Origin: Neovahlkampfia damariscottae
Lineage: Eukaryota; Heterolobosea; Selenaionea; Neovahlkampfiida; Neovahlkampfiidae
Assembly: GCA_016618085.1 (NCBI GenBank)
Contig: JABLTG010000019.1
Span: forward strand, 102,923-166,922
Reading direction: 5' to 3'
DNA: 64,000 nt
Shown: one piece after another, positions 34,248-47,287 of the stretch
Layout of the letters: each line of letters opens with the position of its first letter
Numbering within the stretch: the stretch's first letter is position 1
Notes under the pieces: generated by a model
What the model was told of the DNA's origin: nothing
Databases searched by the model: none
What the model saw: the letters and a program-made list of their open reading frames with translations, nothing else
Translations under genes and position numbers: made by a program

Positions 34248-35544
34248 ATGAATTACGAATTTAGAAAGAGAAGAAGCAGTCAAAAAAGAAATGTACCAAG
34301 TTCTTCATACTATTTAGGGTTCGTCTTTTCTAAATTTTAAAAAAAAAAAACGAAAAAGTTACGTCGATGATTTTGAAAGCGTTGAAGACATTGAAAGAAA
34401 ATTTCAAGAATTAGAGAGAGTAGAAACAGAAATTGGAAAAAATTTAAACGAAAAAGAACAAGAAGAGTTGTACAAAAAAACAAGTAATTTATACTTACAA
34501 GAAGGTAAAAAATAAAAAAAAATAAAAAAAAAAAAAGAAATCCATCAACAATTAAACGGAACACATAATTATAATGATGAAGATGAATATTATTCAGATT
34601 TTTTAAATTCTGATTCAAATGAAAGTGATTATGAACAACAAATGAATGAAGATGATTTTTTTGAAAATCGAAAAAGAAAAAGATTTCCATTTCAAAAAAA
34701 AAAAAGTTCAAATAATGGAAATGTTGAAAGTGATATTATTCATCATCATTTAGGTAAATTTATATTACAAAAATCATCAAGAAATGAACAAGATGATGAT
34801 TATTGTGAAACTGTTAAAATACCAGGTATTTTTATTATTCATTCTTTTTAATGATTCCAAGATGATCCAATTCCTATTCCTTGGTGTAAAACAATTGAAC
34901 CATTGAATCATTATAAAATGAATGAAAATGGAATTTATATATTTGATCTACCAAAAGATGAAAATGAAGAAAATGTTATTTCTGTTAAATCAATACCTAA
35001 ATATAATTTTCAATCTTTTGATAAAGAATTTGATGCAATTTTGATTCATCCAAAATATACCATCTCAGAATTAGTAATTACCCTTCAAATTATCATTTTT
35101 AAATTTTAGAAAAAATTACCATTAGATAAAACTTATTTAATGAAAAGAGGATATATTTTCATTTGGATTGAAAAGGAAAATATTTCAGATGTGATGATGT
35201 ATTTTGAAAAATTGAATTTTGTTTATGTTGAAAATATGGTTTGGGTAAAGAAGGAAATGAATAATTCATTTTCAAAAAATGAATATAAATTCACAAAAAA
35301 ATCAAAAAGAACTTTATTTATTTTTAAAAAAGATAATGAATTAACAAAGAAATTAGATATTAGACATCAAAGGAATCCTGATACTGTTTTTGATTTTTGT
35401 GAACCAATTGAGTTTGTTTTTTCAATTATTGAGACTTTGTTATTCACTTCAAAACAAAATGAAAATCCATTTTTAGAATTATGGGCTCCTGAAAATTCAA
35501 AAAAAAGAGAAAATTGGTTTAAGATTCATCAACAAGTTGAATAA
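34248..35544 (+). CDS. MT-A70 family protein without the DPPW motif (METTL14-like inactive subunit candidate)
   Basis: Exons 34248-34318, 34359-34504, 34538-34825, 34862-35073 and 35110-35544; 383 aa. The first half is charged and probably disordered (many acidic and Lys/Arg runs). The C-terminal half follows the MT-A70 fold: FDAILIHPKY at the motif IV position, GYIFIWIEKE, LNFVYVENMVWVKK and the end LLF..LELWAPENSKKRENW. The catalytic [D/N]PPW is replaced by HPKY, so it probably does not transfer methyl groups itself. A partner role in an m6A writer is inferred. Confidence 0.7.
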
Positions 35545-35690
35545 ATAATTTTGAACAACATTTCTATTTTTAAGAACAAAGGTTCAATTGAAAAGTTGAA
35601 ACTACAATCAATTGTGCAAACAAGAATTTTTTAGTGTCTAGGTGTAAATAGTCTGTTGATTGGCTATTTGTCAGATTTATTTTTCCATCA

Positions 35691-36612
<922 letters not shown>

Positions 36613-36758
36613 AAATATAATTCAAATATATAATTTTATTTTTATTACAAAATGAGAGATGTGATCATGTTGATATCATTTTTTTTTTTCAATGTGAAAA
36701 AATTCTTCATTTCAATTCATTTACATTTACAAAGGTTTTTTCTAATTATAAAAAATGA

Positions 36759-37832
36759 TTAAAAACTAAAATCAAAGCAAACATTATTTTCATTTTTTAC
36801 AAATAAATCCAAAGTATAAGTTGGATCGATTGATAACAATTTTTCTAAACTTGTTTCATTTGCAAGTTGACGATCTTGTTCTGATAAATTTGATTTCATC
36901 AATACAAGTGAATCTAATTTTCTTTGAAATTCTTGAAAATCTTTTGATTTCATTTTTTGTTTCTTCAAAGGAGGTAAAATTGAAGTTTCAGTTGTTTGTG
37001 AACTAGAAGGTGAAATTGAAGGAGAAATTGAAGTTATATCAGTTGTAACAGTTGTTTCTTTCTTTGGTGAAGGTGATGTTGATGATGTTGTTGTTGTCTT
37101 TGTTTTGATAACAGTTGACGTTTCATCTTTTTTTTTTCTCTTTTTGATTTCTTTAACTTTTTCAGGTTGAAGTGTTTCTCTTGATATTGATGGTTTTCTT
37201 GCGTATACTCTAAATGATGGACTCTTTAAAATAAAAATTGGTTCTTTCAAATTTGTTGTTTCATAATATGAAATTCTAAAAGCAAAATATCCTTTATCAT
37301 GATGATATGAAACATCACTGAATTGAATTCTCATTTTACCTTGTAAATCATCATCCTTCTTTGGTGATACTAAAGCTGTTTCTAATGAACCAATTAAGAT
37401 TTGTGACTTGTCTTTCTTCAGAATTTCTTCATTTGTATTTGGATGAACAACTTGAATCATAGTTACTAAAACACCTTTGTTTTTTATGGACCCTTTCAAT
37501 TTATGTTCAACTATATATTTGTGTGATGAATATAATTTATCAGGTACAAAAGAAGTAGCTTCTTCTCCACGTATCTTTAAAGTAATTTCAACTTTTAAAT
37601 CTTTTTCATATTCTTCTTTGATTTTATCATTTAAAAATACTAAATTCCAGCTTCTAAATCTATTTAAACCATTTAATGCTGTTGTTGAAGGTCCAAGTAC
37701 TGGAGCCAAGTTGAAGAATGGTTTAGGTGCAATATTTAGCATTGTCATTGGTGTAACATTGGTGTTTGAAGGTGATTTTGTTAGTTCTTGTATCTTTCCT
37801 TCTTTTAAAACTTTTTCATTGTTAGAGTTCAT
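36759..37832 (-). CDS. Nuclear-type protein with a central beta-rich domain, 357 aa
   Basis: One exon. Residues about 60-215 look like a beta-sandwich (FVPDKLYSSHKYIVEHKL, MRIQFSDVSYHHDKGYFAF, ILKSPSFRVYARKP), followed by a basic KKRKKK motif and a long Ser/Thr-rich linker. The C-terminal 70 residues may form a helix plus a short tail. The layout recalls p53/Rel/STAT-like DNA-binding sandwiches, but no diagnostic motif is present, so the family is left open. Confidence 0.7.
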   Translation of the reverse strand: MNSNNEKVLKEGKIQELTKSPSNTNVTPMTMLNIAPKPFFNLAPVLGPSTTALNGLNRFRSWNLVFLNDKIKEEYEKDLKVEITLKIRGEEATSFVPDKLYSSHKYIVEHKLKGSIKNKGVLVTMIQVVHPNTNEEILKKDKSQILIGSLETALVSPKKDDDLQGKMRIQFSDVSYHHDKGYFAFRISYYETTNLKEPIFILKSPSFRVYARKPSISRETLQPEKVKEIKKRKKKDETSTVIKTKTTTTSSTSPSPKKETTVTTDITSISPSISPSSSQTTETSILPPLKKQKMKSKDFQEFQRKLDSLVLMKSNLSEQDRQLANETSLEKLLSIDPTYTLDLFVKNENNVCFDFSF

Positions 37833-37994
37833 TTTTTCGTTGAAGTTTGTTTGGTTGAAAAAAAATCAAGTTAAAATTAACCAATTAAAAGTATTTTGGA
37901 TTCAACTTTAATAACCAATCAATTTTATGTTGGGTTCAATTTTATCAACCAATCAAAATACAAATGTCCAAATTTAAACAGTTCAAAATACAAT

Positions 37995-39689
<1,695 letters not shown>

Positions 39690-39744
39690 TTCTTATTGGC
39701 TAAAAAAAAACAGTCAATTTTGTTATTAAAAAAAATTTTAATTT

Positions 39745-40980
39745 TTAATTTTGATATTTGAACTCTACATTACAAAAATTACCTTCTTTTAAATTTTGGC
39801 TTATGGTTGTGAAAAATATTGACGGAAACTGTAATAATATCAATTCGTCATAAGTTGTTGGATTTATTGATTCTATTCCTCCTCCTGTTAAAATTACATC
39901 ATTATTTGATATTTTATTCAATCTGTGTCCTGATATTTTTTTTAATTCTTTTGAACATATCAAATAACTCCATTGAAATGAAAGGAAATTAAATTCGTAA
40001 ATATCACCGATATCCTCTGTTGGTATTGATGTTATTTCATCCCCAATAGTTCCACCAACAATCATCATTTTACTACCAATCACAATTGAAACATGATCAT
40101 TCAATTTTGGTGGAACATCTAAAAAATAATGAAATGATGAGAGTCGAACCTCCGAATGTTTGTATTTCTCTCCATGTATAATTTAGTAAATTCAGTTCAT
40201 ATAAATTATTTGAATTTTCCTGATTAAGAGTATATCCTCCGAAAACAAACATTGAATCCAAGTATAATGAAGCTGAATGATTTGTAAGTTCAATTGGATC
40301 ATTTTTTGTATTGATACTCTCCCAGTTATTATTTAAAACTTTAAATATTTAATATTTGTCTTTAAATTACTTGAATATACAAATGTTTTGTTGCTAAAAT
40401 TACCTGAAATGTCACCTCCAAAACAAATTATTGAATCTTTATAAACGACAGCAGAATGACATCCTATATCCTTAAAAAATTAAACTATCATCAAATTTAC
40501 AGGAGGACCGTTTCTAAAATTAATAAAAAAAATTATTTTTTTTTACGTTGTTGGTGTTGTTTGAAGAATTTTCCATTCATTTTTCAAAATTTCATATTGA
40601 ATGATAAATTGATATTCATCTTGAATTACCGATAAAACACTTGAAAGAATTAATTTTTTAAAATATACCCACCGATAATTATCATTTTGCCATCATACAA
40701 ACTTGTTGAATGTGTACTTCGTTTTGCTACTTCATTTGGTGTGTCTTTTTTGTTCCATAATCCTGTTTTTAAATCATAACAGTACATGTTAGATTCGACT
40801 AAATCCCAATTCATGTCATCACCACCCTATTTTTCTTTAATTTTTTTTTTTTTTTACCCAAATGTATATTTTATGATCAAAATAAACTGAAGAATGATAT
40901 CTTCGAGGTGGTGGACCATTTTTTAAATTTGCTATAGTGGAACAAGTTATTATATCTTTTGATTTATATTTCGACTTCAT
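39745..40980 (-). CDS. Kelch-repeat protein
   Basis: Exons 40858-40980, 40669-40826, 40547-40639, 40501-40513 (13 nt), 40371-40470, 40150-40338 and 39745-40118; 349 aa. About five to six kelch blades are visible (PPPRRYHSSVYFDHKIYIWG, RSTHSTSLYDGKMIIIGG, GCHSAVVYKDSIICFGG, NHSASLYLDSMFVFGGY, NDHVSIVIGSKMMIVGG). The 13-nt exon supplies NGPP at the start of one blade, as in the first blade. No second domain is seen; the role is unknown. Confidence 0.85.
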
Positions 40981-41223
40981 AAACTTGTTGCCAGTAAATT
41001 TGAGCGAGTGGACCAATGAATAGAAAACGAATTTCTCCGTTTTTTAAATTTTGAATCTTTTTAACATAAAAAAATGTGAAAAAAAAATTCTTTCTTCACT
41101 TTTAAAAAAACAGTTTTTTTTTCACATTTTTTTTTTCTGGAGGAAGTCCAAAGACGACAAGTCAAATAAATATTTATTTTACATTCGAAAACAATTCCAA
41201 ATTGTTTTCCAAAAAAACTAAAA

Positions 41224-41454
41224 CTACAGGGAATCTTTATCGTTTGAAAAATTCGATTTTTTGATGTCAATAGGAATTGGTGATGTACTCTGCATCTTTT
41301 TAGTTGGTGAATGTTTAGCTCCTAAAACTCCTGTTTCTTTTTTTTGTGAATTAATTACAGATTTTTTTTTCAAAGCAAGAGCTGAGAAGCATTCACAGAA
41401 TTCTTCTTGACTGATTGTATCTAGGTTTACAAAATTAGCTGTTCTTCTTAACAT
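41224..41454 (-). CDS. Small hypothetical protein, 76 aa
   Basis: One exon, MLRRTANFVNLDTISQEEF..., acidic-helical N-terminus and a Lys/Ser-rich tail with Ser-Pro and Thr-Ser-Pro sites. No family is recognised. The start is followed upstream by several ATTGG/CCAAT motifs in the shared intergenic region. Confidence 0.5.
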   Translation of the reverse strand: MLRRTANFVNLDTISQEEFCECFSALALKKKSVINSQKKETGVLGAKHSPTKKMQSTSPIPIDIKKSNFSNDKDSL

Positions 41455-41830
41455 TTTGATTCAGAGTTGTTGTTATCACTTGGTATCAACAATTTAAACG
41501 TTTTTTTGTTGAGGCTAAATGATTGGTTGGTCTTAAATTGCCATTGACCAATTTGGCTATTTTCTGTGCGGGAAATTGATGATTGGTTTATTTCCTCAAC
41601 GGTTTTCTAGTTTGGTATAATGATGAAAATTAGTGAATTGGTTTTTGGAGGTAAAATCAACTTCAATTTGAATGCCAAAAATAGATACCAATGAAAAGCT
41701 TTCGAACTATTTTTGACCAATCACTCCCATTCCTTCATCTATAAATAAGTTCTTCTTTTTGGAAACAAACTTCAGACCTTGTAATTCGTGGCTAACGTTA
41801 CACGTTTAGTATCAATTCAACTAAAAATTA
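41455..41830. promoter_or_regulatory. Upstream region of the triple-repeat coiled-coil gene
   Basis: No gene is visible. Copies of ATTGG/CCAAT occur at several points, including TGACCAATCACTCCC near 41718 and ATTGGTTGG near 41521. A TATA-like CTATAAATAAG lies near 41740, about 90 bases before the start codon. The layout (CCAAT, TATA, about 90-bp leader) resembles that in front of WrbA. Confidence 0.5.
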
Positions 41831-42607
41831 ATGACTTCTGAAATTAAAATTCAAGCTGTGCAAACAGAACAAAACGCTTTCACCATTTTCGCTCCAAACT
41901 TATCAGATGGAGGAATTTTATTCCTTCTCCAAAAATTACAAGAGTTAAATGGCGTAGAAGTACAATATGGAGATTCAACAAAAGTTGAACTCCCTCAATT
42001 CATGAGAAGATTAAAAGAAGAACAATCTGTATCAATGAACTTGCAAATCTCTCAAGTTGAAAATACAACATTACAAGTAGGTGAGAGAATTGATGAATTA
42101 GAAAAAAAAGTTGATCATCTTCATCAAAAAGTGAATAATCTTCAACTACCAAAAGAAGTCTCAAAACCTTCATTCATTGACAAGAAAATCACAAAACTAA
42201 CAGACGAACTCAACTCAGATCTTTTGTCTGAAAAAAAAAAAGTTCAAATTGCTGAAAAACTTGAATTCTTGAAAAAACAAAAACTTGACAAAGAAACCTC
42301 TAAAAATCAAAAACAAATTCAAATGTTAACAGAAAAACTTGATTCAGGAAAACTCTGTGAAAAGAGAAGATTAGCTATTTTAGAAAAGATTCAAAACCTC
42401 AAACAAGGTCAAAAGAGAGTTCCTTCTTCTGTTGAAAAAAAGATTCAATCTTTAACAGAAAAGCTCAGTTCAAACCTTCCTGAAAAAAGAAAAATTCAAA
42501 TTGCTGAAAAAATTCAATTGTTGAAAGCTCAACAAGATTTTGCAAAAAAAAACGTTTGTTGTAAAATTGAAGAAGAATGGTTAAAATTCAAAAATGTTCA
42601 ACAATAA
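41831..42607 (+). CDS. Coiled-coil protein with three tandem about 35-residue repeats, 258 aa
   Basis: One exon. After about 115 residues (a short ordered start, then ERIDELEKKVDHLHQKVNNL), three similar units follow: KKITKLTDELNSDLLSEKKK, KQIQMLTEKLDSGKLCEKRR and KKIQSLTEKLSSNLPEKRK, each continuing with IAEK(L/I)xxLK. The protein ends with Cys-Cys and a Lys-rich tail. The gene has a TATA-type promoter and less biased codons than neighbours, suggesting strong expression. The function is not recognised. Confidence 0.85.
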   Translation: MTSEIKIQAVQTEQNAFTIFAPNLSDGGILFLLQKLQELNGVEVQYGDSTKVELPQFMRRLKEEQSVSMNLQISQVENTTLQVGERIDELEKKVDHLHQKVNNLQLPKEVSKPSFIDKKITKLTDELNSDLLSEKKKVQIAEKLEFLKKQKLDKETSKNQKQIQMLTEKLDSGKLCEKRRLAILEKIQNLKQGQKRVPSSVEKKIQSLTEKLSSNLPEKRKIQIAEKIQLLKAQQDFAKKNVCCKIEEEWLKFKNVQQ

Positions 42608-42726
42608 AGTAGAAATTTATCTTTTTAAAAATCAACAAGATTTTTTTTTCTTTCTTCCAAAATTGGACAATTAGAATTATTTAAGTACTTTAATTGGCCA
42701 TTCGGAACCAATCAAAACACAAGACA

Positions 42727-44082
42727 ATGTATTGTCCATTTGATCACACTGAAGTTGAAAAACAAACTCCGAAAGCAGAAACCCAAATCAACTCAGCTTC
42801 AGCAAAAGTTGAAACAATCCAAGCTCAACCAGAGAAAACTTGTCCATTTGACAAGAAGGATGAAAAAGAAACTGTTGAAAAACATTCACTTTCTTGTCGT
42901 TTTGACAAAGTTGAAAAAAAAGTTGAAGAGAAAAAGACTTGTCCATTCAAAGACCAAACCAAACTTGAAGATTTTGATGTTATCAAAAAGATTCTCAACA
43001 AAACAGAATTAGATCCAGAAAGATGCCCATTCTCAGAAGGAAACATTTTAGAAATTTCCAAGAGCTGCCCAGCATTTCAAAAAGAAGAAGGTTGTCTATT
43101 CAAAAGATACAACACTTTGGATGAAATTGCTTCTTTATTTGATTCAATTCCAGAAGATCATCCAAAATGCTCTGCTTTTCAAGAAAACAAACAATTTTTC
43201 AAACAAAAGCTTGAAGAAGTTGATGATGAAGTTCTTTCTGTTTTTCTCAACAGAAGATGGGATGTTTATTTTGATGAACCACTTAGAAAAGAAAAGTTAT
43301 CTAGTGCTTTACACAAGGAAACAAAACCTAATCATATTAAAGCTGAAAGTGTTCCATTCATTAAAAGATTTGCTGCCTATGATTTAGATCCCAAACAGTA
43401 TAGAAGATACCTTTCACAATTATACTTTGTTTATCAAGCAATTGAATATGAATTAGAAAAAAACAAAGATCATCCTTTACTTTCAAAAGTATATTATCCT
43501 GATCAATTATCAAGAGTCAATGCATTGGAAATGGATCTTGATTACTTTTATGGAAATGACTTTAAAAAGAAGATCAAAATGATGGAAACCACAAGAGATT
43601 ATGTCAATAGAATTCATGAAGTTGGTGAAAAACAACCAGAATTGTTAATTGCTCAAGCTTATACTAGATATTTAGGAGATTTATTTGGAGGACAAATTTT
43701 AAAGCGTTGTGCAAAGAAAGCATTAAAACTTGACAAAAAAGGATATGCATTTTATGAATTTCCATATATTTCAAGTATTAAAAGTTTCAGAGATGGTTAC
43801 AAAGCGGACTTGGATGATTTAAATGTTACAATCAAAAAGTTACAAGAAATTGTTGATGAAGCCAATTTCACATTCACCTCAAATATCAGAATGACAACTC
43901 AATTAGATGAAAAAGATGAAGAAGATGATGCATATCCTTTAATTCCTTCATCAATGAAAAATGAAAACAGAGTGGTTATTGGAATGATTGGATCAGTATT
44001 TACACCTCTTGTTGCCATTGTAGCTTTAATTGCAATGTTATATGCTTTATTTTCATTCTATGAAAAAACTAAAATTCAATAA
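42727..44082 (+). CDS. Heme oxygenase, tail-anchored, with Cys-Pro-rich N-terminus (copy 2)
   Basis: One exon, 451 aa from ATG 42727. The CCAATCAAAAC motif ends just before it, so the longer frame from upstream is not used. The domain has KPNHIKAESVPFIKRF (proximal His), YTRYLGDLFGGQILKR and FYEFPYI. A C-terminal helix anchors it. The N-terminal 160 residues hold four CPF motifs (YCPF, TCPF, TCPF, RCPF), SCPAF, CRF, CLF and PKCSAF, longer and richer than in copy 1 (26641-27801). It conserves the catalytic residues, so it is probably active. Confidence 0.93.
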   Translation: MYCPFDHTEVEKQTPKAETQINSASAKVETIQAQPEKTCPFDKKDEKETVEKHSLSCRFDKVEKKVEEKKTCPFKDQTKLEDFDVIKKILNKTELDPERCPFSEGNILEISKSCPAFQKEEGCLFKRYNTLDEIASLFDSIPEDHPKCSAFQENKQFFKQKLEEVDDEVLSVFLNRRWDVYFDEPLRKEKLSSALHKETKPNHIKAESVPFIKRFAAYDLDPKQYRRYLSQLYFVYQAIEYELEKNKDHPLLSKVYYPDQLSRVNALEMDLDYFYGNDFKKKIKMMETTRDYVNRIHEVGEKQPELLIAQAYTRYLGDLFGGQILKRCAKKALKLDKKGYAFYEFPYISSIKSFRDGYKADLDDLNVTIKKLQEIVDEANFTFTSNIRMTTQLDEKDEEDDAYPLIPSSMKNENRVVIGMIGSVFTPLVAIVALIAMLYALFSFYEKTKIQ

Positions 44083-44133
44083 AATCATTCCTTTTTCGTT
44101 TGAAATAAATCACCAATCAAAAACGAGTAAAAC

Positions 44134-45432
44134 ATGTCATACCTTTGTCCAGTACCTCATCAATTTCTATTGCCTGTAGCACTTGTAGACATAAGTAAAT
44201 ATAAAGAAATACCTAAAACTTTCAAAAGAAAGCTTTGATGAGATTATTGCAATTTTGAAACCTGATAATATTCAAGGTTCAAAACTCACCACTTATAATT
44301 CAGATAAACTTAGAAAACAGTTTTTAAACAAATTATACGGTGAAAATATTAATTTCAAAGAAACTTTAACTGCTTGTGAATCTTATATTCCACAAATTCT
44401 TGGCTTGGTTGAAAGTTTTTCTGCAAAAATTACTGACGCTGACCAAGCACTTGAAACTGGAATTAGTAAGAATTATAACTTTTTTTTTTTATTTTTTAGC
44501 TTTTGTATTTACTTCTGGTTTTCTTGATGACTATAAAAAAGGAAAAGTACTTTTAAGAAAAAATCAAATCTTCAGTCAAACATCACTTCAATTTGAACTC
44601 TTGATGGCTCATTGGGTAAGAAAAAAAAAGAATTAACTTTATTAGATGTATGGTTATCTTTTGATGAACTTTGGAGAAAATTTATTAAAATTTCCACAAG
44701 AGTCAACACAACAACAAATTGAAGAATTTGAAAAAGAAGCAACGAATTGTTATCGTTTAGCAGCAGGTGTATTTGAATATTTACATAATAGTATTTCAGT
44801 TTATAATCAAATTGGATTGAATATTACAGCACCTGGATTTCCAGAAACATTTTCAGTTTATCCAGAAATGCTTATGAAGTATTGCGTTACTATTGCTCAA
44901 ATAATTGCCATTAAAACAGCTATTCATAAAAATAAGAGTCCAATTGTTATTGCTAAATTGTCTATTGCTGTTTATAAATCATTTGATAAAATTAAAGTTC
45001 AATATGATGAATTACAAAAATTAGTATCTAATGTACAACATAAAGGAAATACTTCAAATTTAGATTTAGATTTTTTGACTTTAGTAAATGATTATAGAGT
45101 CTTTTTTAGAGCTTTTTCATTGAAATATTTATCTTTAGATTATGAAAAGAAAGAGTAAGATTGTTTTGAAATATATTTTAATATTTTAAAGTATTAATGC
45201 AAGTTCTGCTTTAATCGAAACAGGATTAGCTCAAATAAAACAAATGAACTCTAATTCAAATACAAAATTTGTTGAATTTTCAACTCTTCTACAAACAGAA
45301 TTAGAAGAATTGAAAGAAAAATTTAAAGTTGAAGGAAAAGTAGAAAAGGATATTAAAGAAATGATTCCAGATGGAATTATGTTGATGAAACCTTCTCCTT
45401 TAAATATTAAATCAGCTTTTAAAACACTTTAA
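44134..45432 (+). CDS. BRO1-domain protein (ALIX/BROX type)
   Basis: Exons 44134-44194, 44229-44465, 44500-44615, 44646-45154 and 45192-45432; 387 aa. The helical BRO1 pattern is seen in DEIIAILKPDN, SLQFELLMAHW, YGYLLMNFGENLL, NCYRLAAGVFEYL and ISVYNQIGLNI, and the LPT/QAQE-type segment is weak. It starts near the usual N-terminus (MSYLCPVPHQFLLPVALVDI). There is no V-domain or Pro-rich tail, as in BROX. BRO1 domains bind ESCRT-III. Confidence 0.75.
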
Positions 45433-45677
45433 TTATTTTTCAAACCCATAATTTTTTAAATAAAGGAAATTATAAAATTTTCAAATTATTTTTTTATTTC
45501 ATTTGACAATGATGACCAAACTTACTCACATTGACGACAATTAATTATTACATGGGTAGTATTTCGAAAGCCTGATTTAAACTAAATCTTTTTTGTTCTT
45601 TTGATTATGAAGTTCGACCAACAGATGAAAAATGAGTCAAATATCGTTGACCAATCATTATTTCTTGATTTGAAAAT

Positions 45678-46451
45678 TTATTGATTGAATTTTAAATCAG
45701 GATTGATATCTTTGACTAATTTTGAGATTTTGTAATTTTTCACTTTTTTTTCAATTTTCATTCTATTGAAATTATTTCCAATGTATTGAGTTGTTGGGAC
45801 TAATGATATTCCATTTTTAAACATTTCAATTGTTACATTTGCAATATTATCACAATCATCAATTCCTGAATGATGACGACCTTCTAATTCTAAATTATAA
45901 TATTCCAACATATCTGTCATTCCATTGATTCTATTTTTAGTATATTTGGATAATAATATTTTTAAATTTGTCCATTTTTTAAAATATTTTGGAACTTGAA
46001 TGTTGGATGTTTGACATTGAAGACTGTGGAAGTTTTTAATTTTTTTTGTTTTTTTTTTTTACGGTAATATTGTTTTTAAATCCCAATCTCCACAGGTTAT
46101 CATTAATAGATTCTCTTGAGTTGGTTTTTCATTCATCATTGAAGTTAACCAATTTTCATGTCTTTTTCAAGTTAATTTTTTGTTTTATTACTGTTGAAGT
46201 GCTTTTTCAAAAGAAACTCCTTGTTTTACTGTTTCTGTAGTTATTCCTGTCAGTTGTGTGCAGAATTTAGTCAATTTTGGGTTATATTTTGGAGCAACAT
46301 AAAACTGGAACTTTGAAACTTTTTCCAATTTTTTCTCTTCTGTGTATTGCAATAATACTGAAGGAAATTCAATTATTTCTTGTGGGTTTAGTTGAATTTT
46401 ATCATCACAAGTAGCTTCAAAGTCTAATACGCATATAAATTTGTAGGACAT
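45678..46451 (-). CDS. ERI1/3'hExo-type DEDDh 3'-5' exonuclease
   Basis: Exons 46192-46451, 46063-46161 and 45678-46023; 234 aa. The DEDDh residues are in FICVLDFEATCDD (Exo I), LIITCGDWDL (Exo II) and HHSGIDDCDNIA (Exo III with His). The size fits a stand-alone ERI domain without the SAP domain. The family trims histone mRNA stem-loops or 5.8S rRNA and acts in small-RNA turnover. Confidence 0.88.
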
Positions 46452-46541
46452 TAGTGAGATGTGTTTAAAAATACAACGATAAATATGATTGGTTGTGCTT
46501 TCAACTTTGAATTTGAATTAATTCATGTTTTGACCGCTGTC

Positions 46542-47114
46542 TTAAAACTGACTTTTCCGTTCATTCTGATTAATCAGACCAGACATTAAAATCAAGGTTT
46601 CTTTCGGGATAGGACCGTCGCCAGCAGTACTGGCAGTTTTTGGATTTCCAATAAAATTTTGTATATTCATCAGAAATATATTTCTTGCTCCATTATAATC
46701 TCTTGGAAGAGAAAAATTACAATATTTACAATTGAAATAATCTTTTTTTTCCAAGTTTCCAATCTATTTTTCCACATGATCCACATGTACAACTGGTATA
46801 ATGTTCTGAAACTTCATGTACTTGAATAGAATCTTTTTGAGCAAGATGTTTTAATGTTTGACAAAATTGAAAATGAGACCAATGAAGCATTTTTCTCACT
46901 GTTGTACTATGAATTTTTCTTTCCCATTTTTTAATCATTCCTTTGACTGGAAATTTTGAAATCAAAATTTCATCATTTGAGATCTTTTTCAGTATTTTCT
47001 AGTTGAACAAAAGGTCTTTTTTGTTCAACTTGAACAACTTCAAGTAAAAATAACTGGCAAAATTAAATCTAATTGGCCACTTTTATCACAATAACCATCA
47101 ATTCATTGGCCGTC
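46542..47114 (-). mobile_element. Decayed, internally deleted Fanzor (eukaryotic TnpB) copy
   Basis: A 138-bp 5' leader (46977-47114, minus) is joined directly to the C-terminal end of a Fanzor/OrfB protein: LISKFPVKGMIKKW, TVRKMLHWSHFQF, the zinc ribbon SCTCGSCG and CKYC, and the RuvC-III motif RDYNGARNIF with its Asp. The frame breaks in a run of eight A at about 46743-46752 between LGKK and the second half of the zinc ribbon. RuvC-I and -II are missing, so this copy is dead. The downstream tail (46542-46640) is GC-rich for this genome. Confidence 0.85.
46977..47114 (-). repeat. 5' leader of the Fanzor-type element, copy A
   Basis: The minus strand here matches 63564-63710 (plus) over its full length except for a 9-base insertion AGAATTTTT in the other copy. 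It starts GACGGCCAATGAATTGATGG and ends at GATCTCAA. Confidence 0.9.
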
Positions 47115-47209
47115 CTAAAATGGATGAACAGTTTCCAAAATAACTAATTTCACTTCTGGCAGAAATTTCCATTTTCAACTACCCTCCAATGAAATCGCTC
47201 AAACTCCGA

Positions 47210-47287
47210 AGCATCTCCGACCAATGAGGTATAAATACTCCATTTTTAATGGAAATGGATGACTAACATTTCACAAACACAGACAAC
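47210..47287 (+). promoter_or_regulatory. WrbA core promoter
   Basis: CCGACCAATGAGG is followed at once by TATAAATACTCC (about 47217-47242), then a leader of about 45 bases to the ATG at 47288. This is the clearest CCAAT plus TATA arrangement in the window. Confidence 0.6.

Noticed and set aside
40141-40160. TCGAACC as a possible tRNA T-arm
   Set aside because: It lies at a kelch-gene splice donor (GTTCGA); no acceptor or D-arm can be built around it.
41061-41270. 69-codon minus-strand frame between the kelch gene and the 76-aa gene
   Set aside because: A/T-rich, no ATG in good context, no similarity, and it overlaps the 76-aa gene in a different frame.
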